A stretch of DNA of 36,577 nt, taken from positions 1-36,577 of the forward strand of contig JADLBT010000219.1 of the NCBI GenBank assembly GCA_020847555.1. Direction: 5' to 3'. Each line of letters starts with the position of its first letter. Position 1 is the first letter of the stretch. Shown here in pieces: positions 24,031-33,260 of the stretch. Source of the DNA: Gemmataceae bacterium (lineage in GTDB: Bacteria; Planctomycetota; Planctomycetia; Gemmatales; Gemmataceae). The notes under the pieces are model-generated. The model saw only the letters and a list, made by a program, of their open reading frames with translations. It did not search any database and was not told the DNA's origin. Made by a program: the position numbers and the translations under genes.

Positions 24031-25112
24031 TGTTCAGCGGCAGCTACGCCCCCGAGGACGTGACCTTCTTGCTGAAGCCGGTCCGGCTCACGCCGACGCC
24101 GGTCGCCGAGAAAGAGCGCCTGATTCAGTCCGGACGGCGCCACTACAGCGAGATGATCGGCCCGGAGCGACCGCCGTCGCCGCGCTACCTGGAGGTGTTC
24201 CACGCGGCCCTCGCCCGGCAGAAGGCGCGGTTCGCGCGCGACCTGGCCGCCCTCGCCCGCGCCATCGCAGCAGGGCAGGACGGCGACGTCACCCTGGTGT
24301 CGCTGGCCCGTGCCGGCACTCCGGTGGGGGTGCTGCTGGCTCGCGCTCTGCGCCGCCACCTGGGCCGGCGCGTCGCCCACTACTCGGTGTCGATCGTCCG
24401 CGACCGCGGGATCGACCCGGTCGCCCTGCGACACATCCTCCACCGCCACCCGGCGGCGTCGGGCGTGTTCGTGGACGGCTGGACCGGCAAGGGCGTCATC
24501 GCGCGCGAGCTGGACCGAGCGGTGCGCGCGTTCAACGCCGCCCACGGCACGGCACTCCCGATCCGCCTGGCGGTGGTCGCCGACCTTTCCGGGACGGCCG
24601 GCCTGGCGGCAACCGGCGACGATTACCTGATCCCGTCCTCGGTGCTGGGGGCGACCGTCAGCGGGCTGGTGAGCCGGTCGATCCTCAACGACGCGGTCGT
24701 CGGCTCCGGTGACTTCCACGCCTGCGTTTTCTACACCGAGTTTACCGAACACGATTTATCGCGCTGGTTCGTGGACGAGGTGTCGGCGGCGGTCGCGGCC
24801 CGCTGGGACGAGGGGGAACGTGCCGCAACCGACGTCGCGGCGACGGCCGCGGAACGGCGGCGGAGGATGGCGGCGTTGCTGGACGACGTCCGCGGGCGCT
24901 TCGGCGTGCGCGACGTCAATCACGTCAAGCCGGGGGTGGGCGAGGCGACGCGCGTCCTGTTGCGGCGCGTCCCCGATCGGCTGCTGGTGCGCAACGCGGA
25001 CGACGGGGAGGTAGACCACCTGCAGCTGCTGGCTCGCGAGAAGGGCGTGCCGGTGGTGCAGGAGCCGGGGCTGCCCTACCTCGCCGTGGCGTTGATCGAG
25101 GAACTCGACTGA
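24030..25112 (+). CDS. StiP/PRTase_1-family protein with C-terminal PELOTA-like domain
   Basis: A 360-residue protein. The N terminus, MFSGSYAPEDVTFLLKP, is typical of the StiP family (once called PRTase_1). A phosphoribosyltransferase-like core has LVSLARAGTPVGVLLARAL and the loop VFVDGWTGKGVI, which resembles a PRPP loop. HACVFYTEF contains the only obviously placed Cys of the 'cysteine protease' label used for this family. The last ~50 residues (LLVRNADDGEVDHLQLL, then GVPVVQEPGLPYLAVALI) match the PELOTA-type RNA-binding fold seen fused to these proteins. Whether it acts as a transferase, protease or RNA-binding enzyme is unsettled. ATG 24030 overlaps the HAD stop, and a GTG at 24027 is also possible. 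Confidence 0.85.
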   Translation: MFSGSYAPEDVTFLLKPVRLTPTPVAEKERLIQSGRRHYSEMIGPERPPSPRYLEVFHAALARQKARFARDLAALARAIAAGQDGDVTLVSLARAGTPVGVLLARALRRHLGRRVAHYSVSIVRDRGIDPVALRHILHRHPAASGVFVDGWTGKGVIARELDRAVRAFNAAHGTALPIRLAVVADLSGTAGLAATGDDYLIPSSVLGATVSGLVSRSILNDAVVGSGDFHACVFYTEFTEHDLSRWFVDEVSAAVAARWDEGERAATDVAATAAERRRRMAALLDDVRGRFGVRDVNHVKPGVGEATRVLLRRVPDRLLVRNADDGEVDHLQLLAREKGVPVVQEPGLPYLAVALIEELD

Positions 25113-26029
25113 TGACGCGCTACCTGCAGCTGGGGGCGTCGCTGTACGTGCCGGCCACCCGCGCCGACCTCGCGGGCGTCGGCAACCGCGAGAAGTACCC
25201 GTTCCTGCGCTCGGCGATCTTCTGCACCGAGGACGCGGTCAGCGCCGGCGACCTGCCGCGGGCGCTGGCCAACCTGGCGGTCGCCCTGCGTCGGTTCGAG
25301 CCGGTCGGGCTGCTGCGCTACGTCCGGGCACGCGACCCGGCCGTGCTGCGCAGCCTGCTCGGCATGACCGGAATCGATCGGATCGACGGGTTCGTGCTGC
25401 CCAAGGTGACGGCCGACAACGTGGAGGGGTACTTCGCCACCTTCGCCGCGGCCGACCCGTTCGAGGTGATGGTTACGCTGGAGACGGCCGAGGTGTTCGA
25501 CGTCGGCCGGACGGCGGCCCTGCGAGATCTGCTCTGCACGGCACCATATCGGCGGCGCGTCCTGACCCTGCGCGTCGGCGGCAACGATCTGTTCCACCTG
25601 CTCGGGCTGCGCCGGCCGCGTGGCCGGACGATCTACGCGACCCCACTGCGGCTGACGCTCGGCGGACTGGTGACGACGTTCCGGCCGCACGGGTTCAACC
25701 TGACGGCCCCGGTGTACGAGTACCTCGACCGCCCGGACGTGCTGGCCCGCGAGGTTCGGCTCGACCTGGCGAACGGGCTGTTCGGCAAGACCGCCATCCA
25801 CCCCCAGCAGGTGCCGCTAATCGAGGCGTGCTATCGCGTCAGCCCGGCCGATCTGGAGGTGGCCGAGCGGTTGCTGGCCTGGGACACCCCTCCCGTCTTC
25901 CGCATGCACGAGGCGATGTGCGAGGTAGCGACGCACCGGGCCTGGGCGGTGCTGACGCGCGAGCGGGCGCGCCTGTACGGTATCGCGGAGGATCCGCGGC
26001 CCGGGCGCCGGTCGGGGCTGTCGGCCTAG
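25112..26029 (+). CDS. HpcH/HpaI-like TIM-barrel C-C bond lyase of the Ter-linked module
   Basis: A 305-residue protein. It fits the citrate-lyase-beta/HpcH-like C-C_Bond_Lyase family of Ter systems: YLQLGASLYVPATRADL at the N terminus, SAIFCTEDAV, IDGFVLPKVTADN, VMVTLETAEVF (metal-binding Glu), RVGGNDLFHLLGL and GKTAIHPQQVPLIEACY. The Lys-Thr-x-Ile-His-Pro segment is the usual lyase signature. It should split or form a carbon-carbon bond in a small acyl or sugar-acid substrate, supplying or processing a building block of the metabolite. Its ATG overlaps the StiP stop by one base. No ATP-grasp gene follows: the next gene, 208 bases away, encodes WD40 repeats. Confidence 0.87.
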   Translation: MTRYLQLGASLYVPATRADLAGVGNREKYPFLRSAIFCTEDAVSAGDLPRALANLAVALRRFEPVGLLRYVRARDPAVLRSLLGMTGIDRIDGFVLPKVTADNVEGYFATFAAADPFEVMVTLETAEVFDVGRTAALRDLLCTAPYRRRVLTLRVGGNDLFHLLGLRRPRGRTIYATPLRLTLGGLVTTFRPHGFNLTAPVYEYLDRPDVLAREVRLDLANGLFGKTAIHPQQVPLIEACYRVSPADLEVAERLLAWDTPPVFRMHEAMCEVATHRAWAVLTRERARLYGIAEDPRPGRRSGLSA

Positions 26030-26041
26030 GTTGTTTCTGGG

Positions 26042-26068
26042 AAAGCCCACAGGTGGCGTGCCGTGGGT
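26042..26068 (+). repeat. REP-like palindrome, copy 5
   Basis: AAAGCCCACAGGTGGCGTG followed by CCGTGGGT, 12 bases after the stop of the lyase gene, in the 208-base gap before the WD40 gene. It may end transcription of the four-gene module. Confidence 0.65.
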
Positions 26069-26237
26069 CATGTGCGGTCCGGCCCCGCTGCTTTCTGATC
26101 GGCAACCGCGTCTCCCGGTTGACGACCGCCCCGCAGCGCGCGAAACTACACCCTCATGGCGGGCGACTACCTCGCTTGTTCGTCCGCGAACTTGCCACCG
26201 CCTGCTCCCATCCCACGCCCATGGAGACCCTGCCGAG

Positions 26238-29200
26238 ATGCGCCAACTCTCTGTGCCATTCCGCCTCCTGTCGGCCGTCGCCCTCCCGGCGGTCCTCCTC
26301 GCCCTGGCCGCGGTCGCGGACAGCCAGCCCCCGCAGCCCGGCGTCATCGCCACCTTCAAGGGCCACACCGATGCCGTCTACTCCGTCGCCTTCAGCCCGG
26401 ATAGCAAGTACCTCGTCACCGGCAGCTTCGATCACAGCATCAAGCTGTGGGATCTCGCCACCGGCAAGGAGGTCAAGACCTACTCCGGCCCGGCCGGCCA
26501 CCAGAAGCAGGTGCTCACCGTCGCCTTCAGCCCGGACGGCCACCTGATGGCCACGGGCGGCGCCGACAACACGCTCAAAATCTGGGACGTCCCGACCACC
26601 AGCCCGCTGCGGATCCTCGACCAGAACGACGCCGTCAACGGCCTCGCCCTCAGCCCCGACGGCACGAAGCTCGCCGCCGCCGGCAAGGACGGCGTGGTCG
26701 GGGTCTTCGGCACCGCGGACGGCAAGCGGCTGTTCGAGTTGAAGGGCCACGCCGGGCCGGTGAACGGGGTCGCGTTCAGTGTCAACAACCAGATCCTCGC
26801 CAGCGCCGGCGCCGACGCAACGGTCCGCTTCTGGAACGCGACCAACGGCCAGCCGCTCGGCACGATCGGCGCCCACGCCGGCCCCGCCAGCGCGGTCGCC
26901 ATCAACCCGAACAACACCACCGCCTACAGCGCCGGCGCCGACGGTACGCTCAAGTTCCTCCAGCTTCCGGTGCCGCCGGCGCGGCCGCTGCCGGCACACG
27001 GCGATGCGGTGAGCGCGGTCGCCCTGTCGAACGACGGCAACCTCGTCTTCTCGGCCGGCGCCGACAAGGTCGTCCGCATCGGCCAGTTCGCCAACGCCAA
27101 GGAGGTCCGGACGCTGACGGGCGCGCCGGCCGCGGTCACGACCGTCGCGGTCAACGGCAATGCTTCTCTCGCCGCCGCCGGTTCCGCCGACGGCCACCTC
27201 CTGCTGTGGAATGCCGGCGACGGTAAGCCCGCCGGCCAGGCGGTCGCCCACGCCGGCGCGGTCACGGGAGTCAGCTTCCACCCGGGCAACACGCAGCTGC
27301 TCACCAGCGGCGCCGACGGACTTCTCAAGATCTGGGCGATGCCGCCGGTGCCGACGCGCGCTCTCGCCCACCCTGACTCGGTTCTCGCTGCCGCCGTCAC
27401 CTCCGACGGCAAGCGTCTCTTCACCGCCGGGGCCGACAAGGTCGTGCGCACCTGGGATCTGGTCAAGGGCGCGGTCGAACGCCAGTACCCGGGACACCCC
27501 GGCCCGGTGGCTGCCGTCGCGGTCAGTCCCAACGGGCAGATCCTCGTCTCCGGCGGAACCGGCGGGGTCGTCCGCTTCTGGAACCAGGCCAGCGGGAAGG
27601 AGGCCGAGAACCTCGGCGCCCACGAGAAGAAGGTGACCGGGCTCGCGATCAACGCGGCGAACAATCAGCTGGTGTCCACCTCCGAGGACGGCACGGTCAA
27701 GCTGTGGCAGCTGCCCGTTGCGGCGCCGAAGCTGTTCGCTCATCCCGACGTTGTTACCAGCGCCGCCGTCAGCCCGGACGGGGCGAAGCTGCTGACCGGC
27801 AGCGGCGACAAGCAGGTCCACCTGTGGAACCTGGCGACCGGCGCCAGGGAGCGCACCTTCACCGGGCCGACGCTGCCGGTCACGTCGGTGGCGCTCAGCC
27901 TCGACGGCAAGACGGTCGCCGCCGGGAGCAAGGATAAGACGGTCCACCTGTGGAACGCCGCCGACGGCAAGCCGCTTCACAGGCTCACCTTGCCGGCGGC
28001 GGTCGAGGTTGTCGCCCTTAGCCCCGACGGCAAGCACGTCAGCGCCGGCCTGGCCGATGGCTCGGTCCGCGTCCACGATGTCCAGCCCCCAAAGGACAAG
28101 GGCAAGGAAAAGGAAGTCAGGAGTCTCCCGGCGGGCAAGGGGGGCGTGACCGCGCTGCTGTACACGCCGAAGGGCGACCTGCTGTTCGCCCGCGGCGACG
28201 AGGTACAGATCTGGACCGCCGCCGGCGCGACGCCCGCCGGGGCGAAGCCGTTCGGCCCGATCGCCACTCTCGCCGCGAACAAAGACGCCACCCGGTACGC
28301 CGCCGCGTCGGGGAAGGTTGTCAAGATCTGGGGCGCCCCGAAGGGGGAGGAGGTTGTCTCCATCACCACTCCCGGCGATGTCCGCGCGATCGCGTTCGCG
28401 CCGGACAGCAACCGGGTCGTGCTCGGCGGGGCGGACGGCCGGACGCGCGTTTACGGCCTCGACGGCAAGCTGCACGAGTTCTTCGCGTCCGGCGGCCCCG
28501 TGCGGGCGGTTGCCTTCCACCCGGACGGCAAGCGCGTCCTCGCCGCCAGCGACGACAAGATGGCCCGCGCCTGGACCGGCGCCCTGGTGTGGCAGCGCGC
28601 GCACGGCGGCCCGGTGCGGGAGGCGCTGTTCACCCCGAAGAGCGACCAGGTCGTCGCCGCGGGCGACAAGGTGGTCAAGGTCTGGAACGCCCCCGACGGC
28701 AAGGAGGTGAAGTCCCTCAGCGCTCACGACGGGGCGATCGCGGACCTTGCCGTCAGCGCCGACGGGAGCCGGCTGGTAACCGCGGGAGCCGACAGACAGG
28801 CGAAGGTCTGGAGTCTGGCGCCGACGAAGCCCGGCACGAAGGACGACGGCAAGCCGCTGGTCGTGTTCGCCGTCGGCGCCCCGGTGCAGAGCGTCACCAT
28901 CAGCCCCAACGGGCTGCGCGTGGCGGCGGCCGCGGGTGATAAGAATGCCGTGGTGCGCGTCTTCGATGTGGCCCTCGGTCGTGAGATCCTCGCCATCCCC
29001 GAGCCGAAGGGGACGGTGACGGCCCTCACCTTCCTGGGCGACAACCGCACCCTAATCGCGGCCGGCACCGACAAGACCGCCCGCGTACTTGACGTCGGCG
29101 TGCTCGGCGTGCTCGACGCGCACAAGGGCGGCGTCGTCGGCGTGCAATACCACGCCAACGGCACCCAGGCGCTGACCGCCGGCAAGGACAACACGGTCAA

Positions 29201-30968
29201 GCTGTGGGATCTGGCCAAGGGGACGGTGCTGAAGGAGTTCGGCAAGCCGGGCGAGCCGGTCGCGGCCGTCACGTTCAACCGCGATTCTACCCAGGTCGGC
29301 GTCGCGGCCGGCAAGACGGTGCGCGTCTTCAACGTCGCGGACGGCAAGGAACTGCTGGCGCTGCCGCACCCGGCCGACGTGCTCTCGCTCTCGTTCAGCG
29401 CGGACAAGGCGCGCATCGCCACCGGCGCGGCGGATAAGCGCACGCGCCTCTGGGACATGGCGAGTGGCAAGGAGTTGCAGTTCTTCGCCCAGCCGGACGC
29501 GGTGCGGGCGGTCGTGCTCCACCCCAACAACCAGGACGCGATCTCCGGCGCAGGCAAGGCCGTCACCGTCGAGGGCGCGACGGTCGTGCGGGTCGTCGCC
29601 GTCTCGCCTGGCCCGGTCCACGCCCTGACGCTGACGCCGAATAACACGCACGTCCTGACCGCCGGCGCCGACAAGGTCGTCACGTTCTGGAACGCGAACA
29701 ACGGGGCGAAGGAGCGGACCGTTGCCGGCGCCGGGGACGCGCTGCACGCGGTGGCGGTGTCGAAGAACCTCGCGCTGCTCGCCACCGGCGGGGCCGACAG
29801 GACGGTGCGCCTCTACACCTTCGGCGACGGCAAGGAGGTGAAGGCGGTGCAGGCGCCCGGATCGGTGCATGGGCTCGCCTTCACCCCGAATAACACCGCG
29901 CTGGCCGCGGCGTGCGCTGACAAGTCGCTCGTCGTCTGGAACACCACGTTCAACCCCGGCCAGCCGCCGCCTGAGACGTTCCTGCGCCCGCTGCAGACCT
30001 TCGCCCACACGGCGGGGGCGACCGACGTCGTCTTCGCCAACGACAACGCGACCCTTTATTCCGCCGGGCTCGATCGGGCGGTGAAGGCGTGGAAGGTGGC
30101 GGCCGACACCCCGGTCCGCAATCTGCCGCACCCGAACATCGTGGACACGGTCGCCTTCCACCCGACGGCCCCGCTGCTCGCCAGCGGCGGCCACGACGGC
30201 AAGGTACGCTTCTTCGACCTCGTCAAGGGCGCGCAGGTGCGCGAGATCAAAGCCCACCCGAAGCAGAACGAAACGATGGTCTACGCGGTCGCGTTCAGCC
30301 CCGATGGCAAGCACCTCGCGAGCGCCGGGTACGACCACACGATAAAGTTGTGGGACGCCGGCACGGGTGCGCTGGTGCGCGAGTTCAAGACGATCCCGCT
30401 GCGGCCGTCGCCGCAGGTGGCGGCGCGGCTGGTCGGCGTTCTCGGGTCGCCGCGGCGGGAGGGCTCTCTCGTCGCGCCGGGCAGTCTCCTCGCCGGGCTC
30501 GACAGGAAGGCGTTCGACAAGGGCCACGAGGAGGCGATCTTCAGCCTCGCGTTCAGTCCCGACGGCAAGCACCTTGCGACCGGATCCGGCGGCCTGGAGC
30601 GCGCAATCAAGCTGTGGAACGTCGCCGACGCCACCCTCGTGCGCGACCTGCACAACCCGAAGCTGAAGGTGCCGCCGGGGGTGGCGCAGGCGCACCCGGG
30701 GTGGGTGTACGGGCTGCGCTTCACGTCGGACGGCAAGCGGCTGGTGAGCGTCGGCGACGCGCCGCTGAGCAGGGGCTACCTGGCGGTGTGGGATCCGGCG
30801 GAGGGCAAACTGGTCCACGGCGAGGAACTGTCGCTCGGCGTCTTCTACTCGGTGGCGGTCGCTCCGGACGGGCGAACGCTCGCAATCGGGGCCGGACCGC
30901 GCGGCCGGCCGACCCCGGAGTTCAACTCCGCGTATCTGCTCAAGATGCCCGATGCAGCAGGGACGTGA
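26238..30968 (+). CDS. Giant secreted protein of about 35 WD40 repeats
   Basis: A 1576-residue protein. A signal peptide (MRQLSVPFRLLSAVALPAVLL..., cleavage near residue 29-31) is followed almost at once by WD40 repeats such as HTDAVYSVAFSPDSKYLVTGS with FDHSIKLWDLATGKE. Counting by hand gives 35 repeat units of 38-50 residues to the C terminus, enough for five seven-bladed propellers. One ~45-residue insertion follows repeat 32. There is no kinase, protease or membrane-anchor segment. Proteins like this are common in Gemmataceae and probably act as exported scaffolds. The ATG at 26238 starts the signal peptide. The frame is open upstream but encodes low-complexity, repeat-bearing sequence. 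A weak TTGACG at 26119 could be part of its promoter. Confidence 0.9.
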   Translation: MRQLSVPFRLLSAVALPAVLLALAAVADSQPPQPGVIATFKGHTDAVYSVAFSPDSKYLVTGSFDHSIKLWDLATGKEVKTYSGPAGHQKQVLTVAFSPDGHLMATGGADNTLKIWDVPTTSPLRILDQNDAVNGLALSPDGTKLAAAGKDGVVGVFGTADGKRLFELKGHAGPVNGVAFSVNNQILASAGADATVRFWNATNGQPLGTIGAHAGPASAVAINPNNTTAYSAGADGTLKFLQLPVPPARPLPAHGDAVSAVALSNDGNLVFSAGADKVVRIGQFANAKEVRTLTGAPAAVTTVAVNGNASLAAAGSADGHLLLWNAGDGKPAGQAVAHAGAVTGVSFHPGNTQLLTSGADGLLKIWAMPPVPTRALAHPDSVLAAAVTSDGKRLFTAGADKVVRTWDLVKGAVERQYPGHPGPVAAVAVSPNGQILVSGGTGGVVRFWNQASGKEAENLGAHEKKVTGLAINAANNQLVSTSEDGTVKLWQLPVAAPKLFAHPDVVTSAAVSPDGAKLLTGSGDKQVHLWNLATGARERTFTGPTLPVTSVALSLDGKTVAAGSKDKTVHLWNAADGKPLHRLTLPAAVEVVALSPDGKHVSAGLADGSVRVHDVQPPKDKGKEKEVRSLPAGKGGVTALLYTPKGDLLFARGDEVQIWTAAGATPAGAKPFGPIATLAANKDATRYAAASGKVVKIWGAPKGEEVVSITTPGDVRAIAFAPDSNRVVLGGADGRTRVYGLDGKLHEFFASGGPVRAVAFHPDGKRVLAASDDKMARAWTGALVWQRAHGGPVREALFTPKSDQVVAAGDKVVKVWNAPDGKEVKSLSAHDGAIADLAVSADGSRLVTAGADRQAKVWSLAPTKPGTKDDGKPLVVFAVGAPVQSVTISPNGLRVAAAAGDKNAVVRVFDVALGREILAIPEPKGTVTALTFLGDNRTLIAAGTDKTARVLDVGVLGVLDAHKGGVVGVQYHANGTQALTAGKDNTVKLWDLAKGTVLKEFGKPGEPVAAVTFNRDSTQVGVAAGKTVRVFNVADGKELLALPHPADVLSLSFSADKARIATGAADKRTRLWDMASGKELQFFAQPDAVRAVVLHPNNQDAISGAGKAVTVEGATVVRVVAVSPGPVHALTLTPNNTHVLTAGADKVVTFWNANNGAKERTVAGAGDALHAVAVSKNLALLATGGADRTVRLYTFGDGKEVKAVQAPGSVHGLAFTPNNTALAAACADKSLVVWNTTFNPGQPPPETFLRPLQTFAHTAGATDVVFANDNATLYSAGLDRAVKAWKVAADTPVRNLPHPNIVDTVAFHPTAPLLASGGHDGKVRFFDLVKGAQVREIKAHPKQNETMVYAVAFSPDGKHLASAGYDHTIKLWDAGTGALVREFKTIPLRPSPQVAARLVGVLGSPRREGSLVAPGSLLAGLDRKAFDKGHEEAIFSLAFSPDGKHLATGSGGLERAIKLWNVADATLVRDLHNPKLKVPPGVAQAHPGWVYGLRFTSDGKRLVSVGDAPLSRGYLAVWDPAEGKLVHGEELSLGVFYSVAVAPDGRTLAIGAGPRGRPTPEFNSAYLLKMPDAAGT

Positions 30969-31000
30969 TTCGTGTCCGGCCGCCGGCGGCCTGGGGGTTC

Positions 31001-31043
31001 AACCCCTCCCCCCTTCCCTCGTAGGGAAGGGGGGGAGGGGGTT
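31001..31043 (+). terminator. G/C-homopolymer hairpin terminator of the WD40 gene
   Basis: Left arm AACCCCTCCCCCCTTCCCT (31001-31019) pairs with AGGGAA followed by G-rich sequence ending GGTT (31023-31043) around a 3-base loop, with two single-G bulges. AGATTCTT follows. It lies 33 bases past the WD40 stop. Confidence 0.65.
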
Positions 31044-31083
31044 AGATTCTTCCCGCGCCGACGGCCCACCCTCAAGGATGATC

Positions 31084-31689
31084 ATGATCACCACGATCTG
31101 CTTCGACTTCGGCAACGTTATCGGCCTCTTCGACCACTACCTGGCGCTGAACCAACTCGCCCGCCACACCGACATGTCGCCGCGGGCGATGTACAACGCG
31201 GTTATCAACGGCGACCTGGAAGATGCGTTCGAGTCGGGCCGGATCAGCTCTGCGGAGTTCCTGCACCAGTTCCGCAGCCTGTGCCACCTGCACTGCGACG
31301 ACGAGACGCTGGCCGCCGCCTGCGCCGACATCTTCCGCCCCAACTCGGAGGTCTGCACCCTGGTCCCCACGCTGAAGCCGCGCTACCGGCTGCTGCTCGG
31401 CAGCAACACCAACGCGATCCACTCGCGCCAGTTCCGCCACCAGTTCGCCGACGTGCTGCGCCACTTCGATCACCTCGTCCTGTCGCACGAGATCGGCGTG
31501 CGCAAGCCGCGCCTCGAATTCTTCGAGCACTGTCAGCGGCTCGCCCGGTGCGCCCCGGAGGCGTGCCTGTTCATCGACGATCTGCCCGCCAACATTGAAG
31601 GCGCACGGACCTGCGGGTGGCACGGGATCGTGTACGAGAACCGAGGGGATCTGCGGGCGCAGCTGCGCGAGCTGGGCATCGAAATCTGA
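31084..31689 (+). CDS. HAD-IA family hydrolase (YihX-like), first gene of the kynurenine operon
   Basis: A 201-residue protein. Motif I is CFDFGNVIGLFD, with the nucleophile Asp present but Gly in place of the second Asp, as in YihX-type HAD proteins. Motif II is LLGSNTN. Motif III Lys is in EIGVRKPRLEFF. Motif IV is FIDDLPANIEGA. The cap is a small helical C1 cap. Family members are phosphatases or dehalogenase-like enzymes, and the substrate is unknown. The ATG at 31084 has AAGGA five bases upstream. An ATG six bases earlier would leave no room for a ribosome site. It lies 10 bases before kynU, so it is probably part of that operon, though no step of the kynurenine route needs it. Confidence 0.85.
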   Translation: MITTICFDFGNVIGLFDHYLALNQLARHTDMSPRAMYNAVINGDLEDAFESGRISSAEFLHQFRSLCHLHCDDETLAAACADIFRPNSEVCTLVPTLKPRYRLLLGSNTNAIHSRQFRHQFADVLRHFDHLVLSHEIGVRKPRLEFFEHCQRLARCAPEACLFIDDLPANIEGARTCGWHGIVYENRGDLRAQLRELGIEI

Positions 31690-31699
31690 GCCACTTGCC

Positions 31700-33013
31700 A
31701 TGAACACCGCCTCCGCGGCCACTGTCCCGTTCCGCCCCGACGAGGCGTTCGCCCTGGACCTGGACGCCCAGGATCCGCTGCGCCGCTACCGAGAGCAGTT
31801 CCTCATCCCCCCGCACGCCGACGGCACGCCGCTTATCTACTTCTGCGGCCACTCCCTCGGCCTGCAGCCGAGGGCCGTTCGCGGGCTGATCGAGCAGGAA
31901 CTCGACGACTGGGCGCGGCTGGGCGTCGAGGGCCACTTCCGCGGCCGCACGCCGTGGTACGAGTACCACGAGCAGTTCCGCGAGTCCGGCGCGCGGCTCG
32001 TCGGCGGCCTGCCGAGCGAGGTGGTGCTGATGAACAGCCTCACCGTCAACCTGCACCTGCTGCTGGCGACCTTCTACCGGCCCGCCGGCCGGCGGCGCAA
32101 ACTCCTCATCGACGAACCGGCCTTTCCGTCGGACCTGTACGCCGCCCAAACGCACCTCGTCCAGCGCGGGCTCGACCCGGCCGAAGCACTCCTGACCGTC
32201 GGCCCACGGCCCGGCGAGCACCTGCTGCGGACCGAGGACGTCGAGGCGATGCTGCAGCGGCACGGAGACGAGATCGCGGTGGTTCTCCTGAACGGGGTCA
32301 ACTTCCTGACGGGGCAGTGGCTGGACATGGAGCGCCTGACCGGCGCGGCCCGGGCGCGCGGCTGCGTGGTCGGCTACGACCTGGCCCACGCGGCGGGCAA
32401 CGTGCCCCTGCGCCTGCACGACTGGGGTGCCGATTTCGCGGCCTGGTGCAGTTACAAGTACCTCAACAGCGGGCCGGGTGCAGTCGCTGGATGCTTCGTC
32501 CACGAGCGCCACGGCCGGAACCTGGCGCTACCGCGTCTGGCCGGCTGGTGGGGCACCGACCCGGCGACGCGCTTCCGCCTGCACGAGCAGCGCGCCTTCG
32601 TGCCACGCGAGGGAGCCGACGGCTGGCAGGTGAGCAACCCGCCGATCCTCGCGCTGGCGCCGCTGCGCGCGGCGCTGGCGCTGTTCGACGAGGCGGGCAT
32701 ACCGGCGCTGCGGGCGAAGTCGGAGCGGCTGACGGGTTACCTGGAGTACCTGCTCGACCGGCTGCCGGCGGGCCGATTCGAGGTCATCACGCCGCGCGAT
32801 CCGGCGCGGCGCGGCTGCGCCCTGTCGATCCTGGTGCGCCAGCGCGGACGCGAGCTGGTGGCGGTGCTGGAGCGGGAGGGAGTGGTCTGCGACTTCCGCG
32901 AGCCGGACGTGATCCGCGTGGCGCCGGTGCCGCTGTACAATACCTTCCATGAGGTCTGGAGGTTCGCCCAGGTGCTGGCGCGGCAGGTAGCGGTGAAACT
33001 GCCTCAAACCTGA
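31700..33013 (+). CDS. kynU: Kynureninase
   Basis: A 437-residue PLP enzyme of fold type I. Family markers: IYFCGHSLGLQPRAV at the N terminus, HFRGRTPWYEYHE, the MNSLTVNLHLLL active-site segment, DEPAFPSDLYAAQTH, GYDLAHAAGNVPL, the Schiff-base Lys253 in CSYKYLNSGPGA, and GWWGTDPATRF. It converts kynurenine to anthranilate or 3-hydroxykynurenine to 3-hydroxyanthranilate, plus alanine. The presence of kmo downstream favours the second reaction. It is preceded at 10 bases by the HAD gene, and its stop codon TGA overlaps the GAGGAG ribosome site of the antitoxin gene. Confidence 0.96.
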   Translation: MNTASAATVPFRPDEAFALDLDAQDPLRRYREQFLIPPHADGTPLIYFCGHSLGLQPRAVRGLIEQELDDWARLGVEGHFRGRTPWYEYHEQFRESGARLVGGLPSEVVLMNSLTVNLHLLLATFYRPAGRRRKLLIDEPAFPSDLYAAQTHLVQRGLDPAEALLTVGPRPGEHLLRTEDVEAMLQRHGDEIAVVLLNGVNFLTGQWLDMERLTGAARARGCVVGYDLAHAAGNVPLRLHDWGADFAAWCSYKYLNSGPGAVAGCFVHERHGRNLALPRLAGWWGTDPATRFRLHEQRAFVPREGADGWQVSNPPILALAPLRAALALFDEAGIPALRAKSERLTGYLEYLLDRLPAGRFEVITPRDPARRGCALSILVRQRGRELVAVLEREGVVCDFREPDVIRVAPVPLYNTFHEVWRFAQVLARQVAVKLPQT

Positions 33014-33023
33014 GGAGAAAACC

Positions 33024-33260
33024 ATGTCAGTCACGCTTGAGATGAAGACGCGAATCCTGCCCGGACATCGGATCGAGATCCAGGCGCCGGAACTTCCGGT
33101 TGGCCGGGAGGCCACCGTTGTGATCCGGGTCGAGGACGCTCCGCCGGCCAAGCGCCCTCTCCGCGAGGTGCTGGGAGAGTACCGGGGCGGCCAGCTGTTC
33201 CGCTCCGCGGAAGAGGTGGACGCCTACCTCCGGCAGGAGCGCGAGTCGTGGGACAGATAA
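33024..33260 (+). CDS. Putative antitoxin of a VapBC-like pair
   Basis: A 78-residue protein. The N-terminal half looks beta-rich (TLEMKTRILPGHRIEIQAPE, VGREATVVIRVE). The C-terminal half is helical and charged, ending FRSAEEVDAYLRQERESWDR, the usual form of the toxin-wrapping tail in antitoxins partnered with PIN toxins. It has a strong GAGGAG site, 6 bases before the ATG, and overlaps the PIN gene by 13 bases. No known DNA-binding fold is certain. The antitoxin role is inferred mainly from size, order and overlap. Confidence 0.7.
   Translation: MSVTLEMKTRILPGHRIEIQAPELPVGREATVVIRVEDAPPAKRPLREVLGEYRGGQLFRSAEEVDAYLRQERESWDR

Noticed and set aside
26154..28727. An 857-codon minus-strand frame opposite the WD40 gene
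   Set aside because: Its periodicity simply mirrors the WD40 repeats of the plus strand, and it has no signal, domain or ribosome site of its own.
26300..30950. Tandem DNA repeat or CRISPR-like array
   Set aside because: The regular pattern (for example recurring GACGGCAAG and GCCGGCGCCGACAAG strings) comes from codons of WD40 repeats in one reading frame, with no conserved spacer structure.
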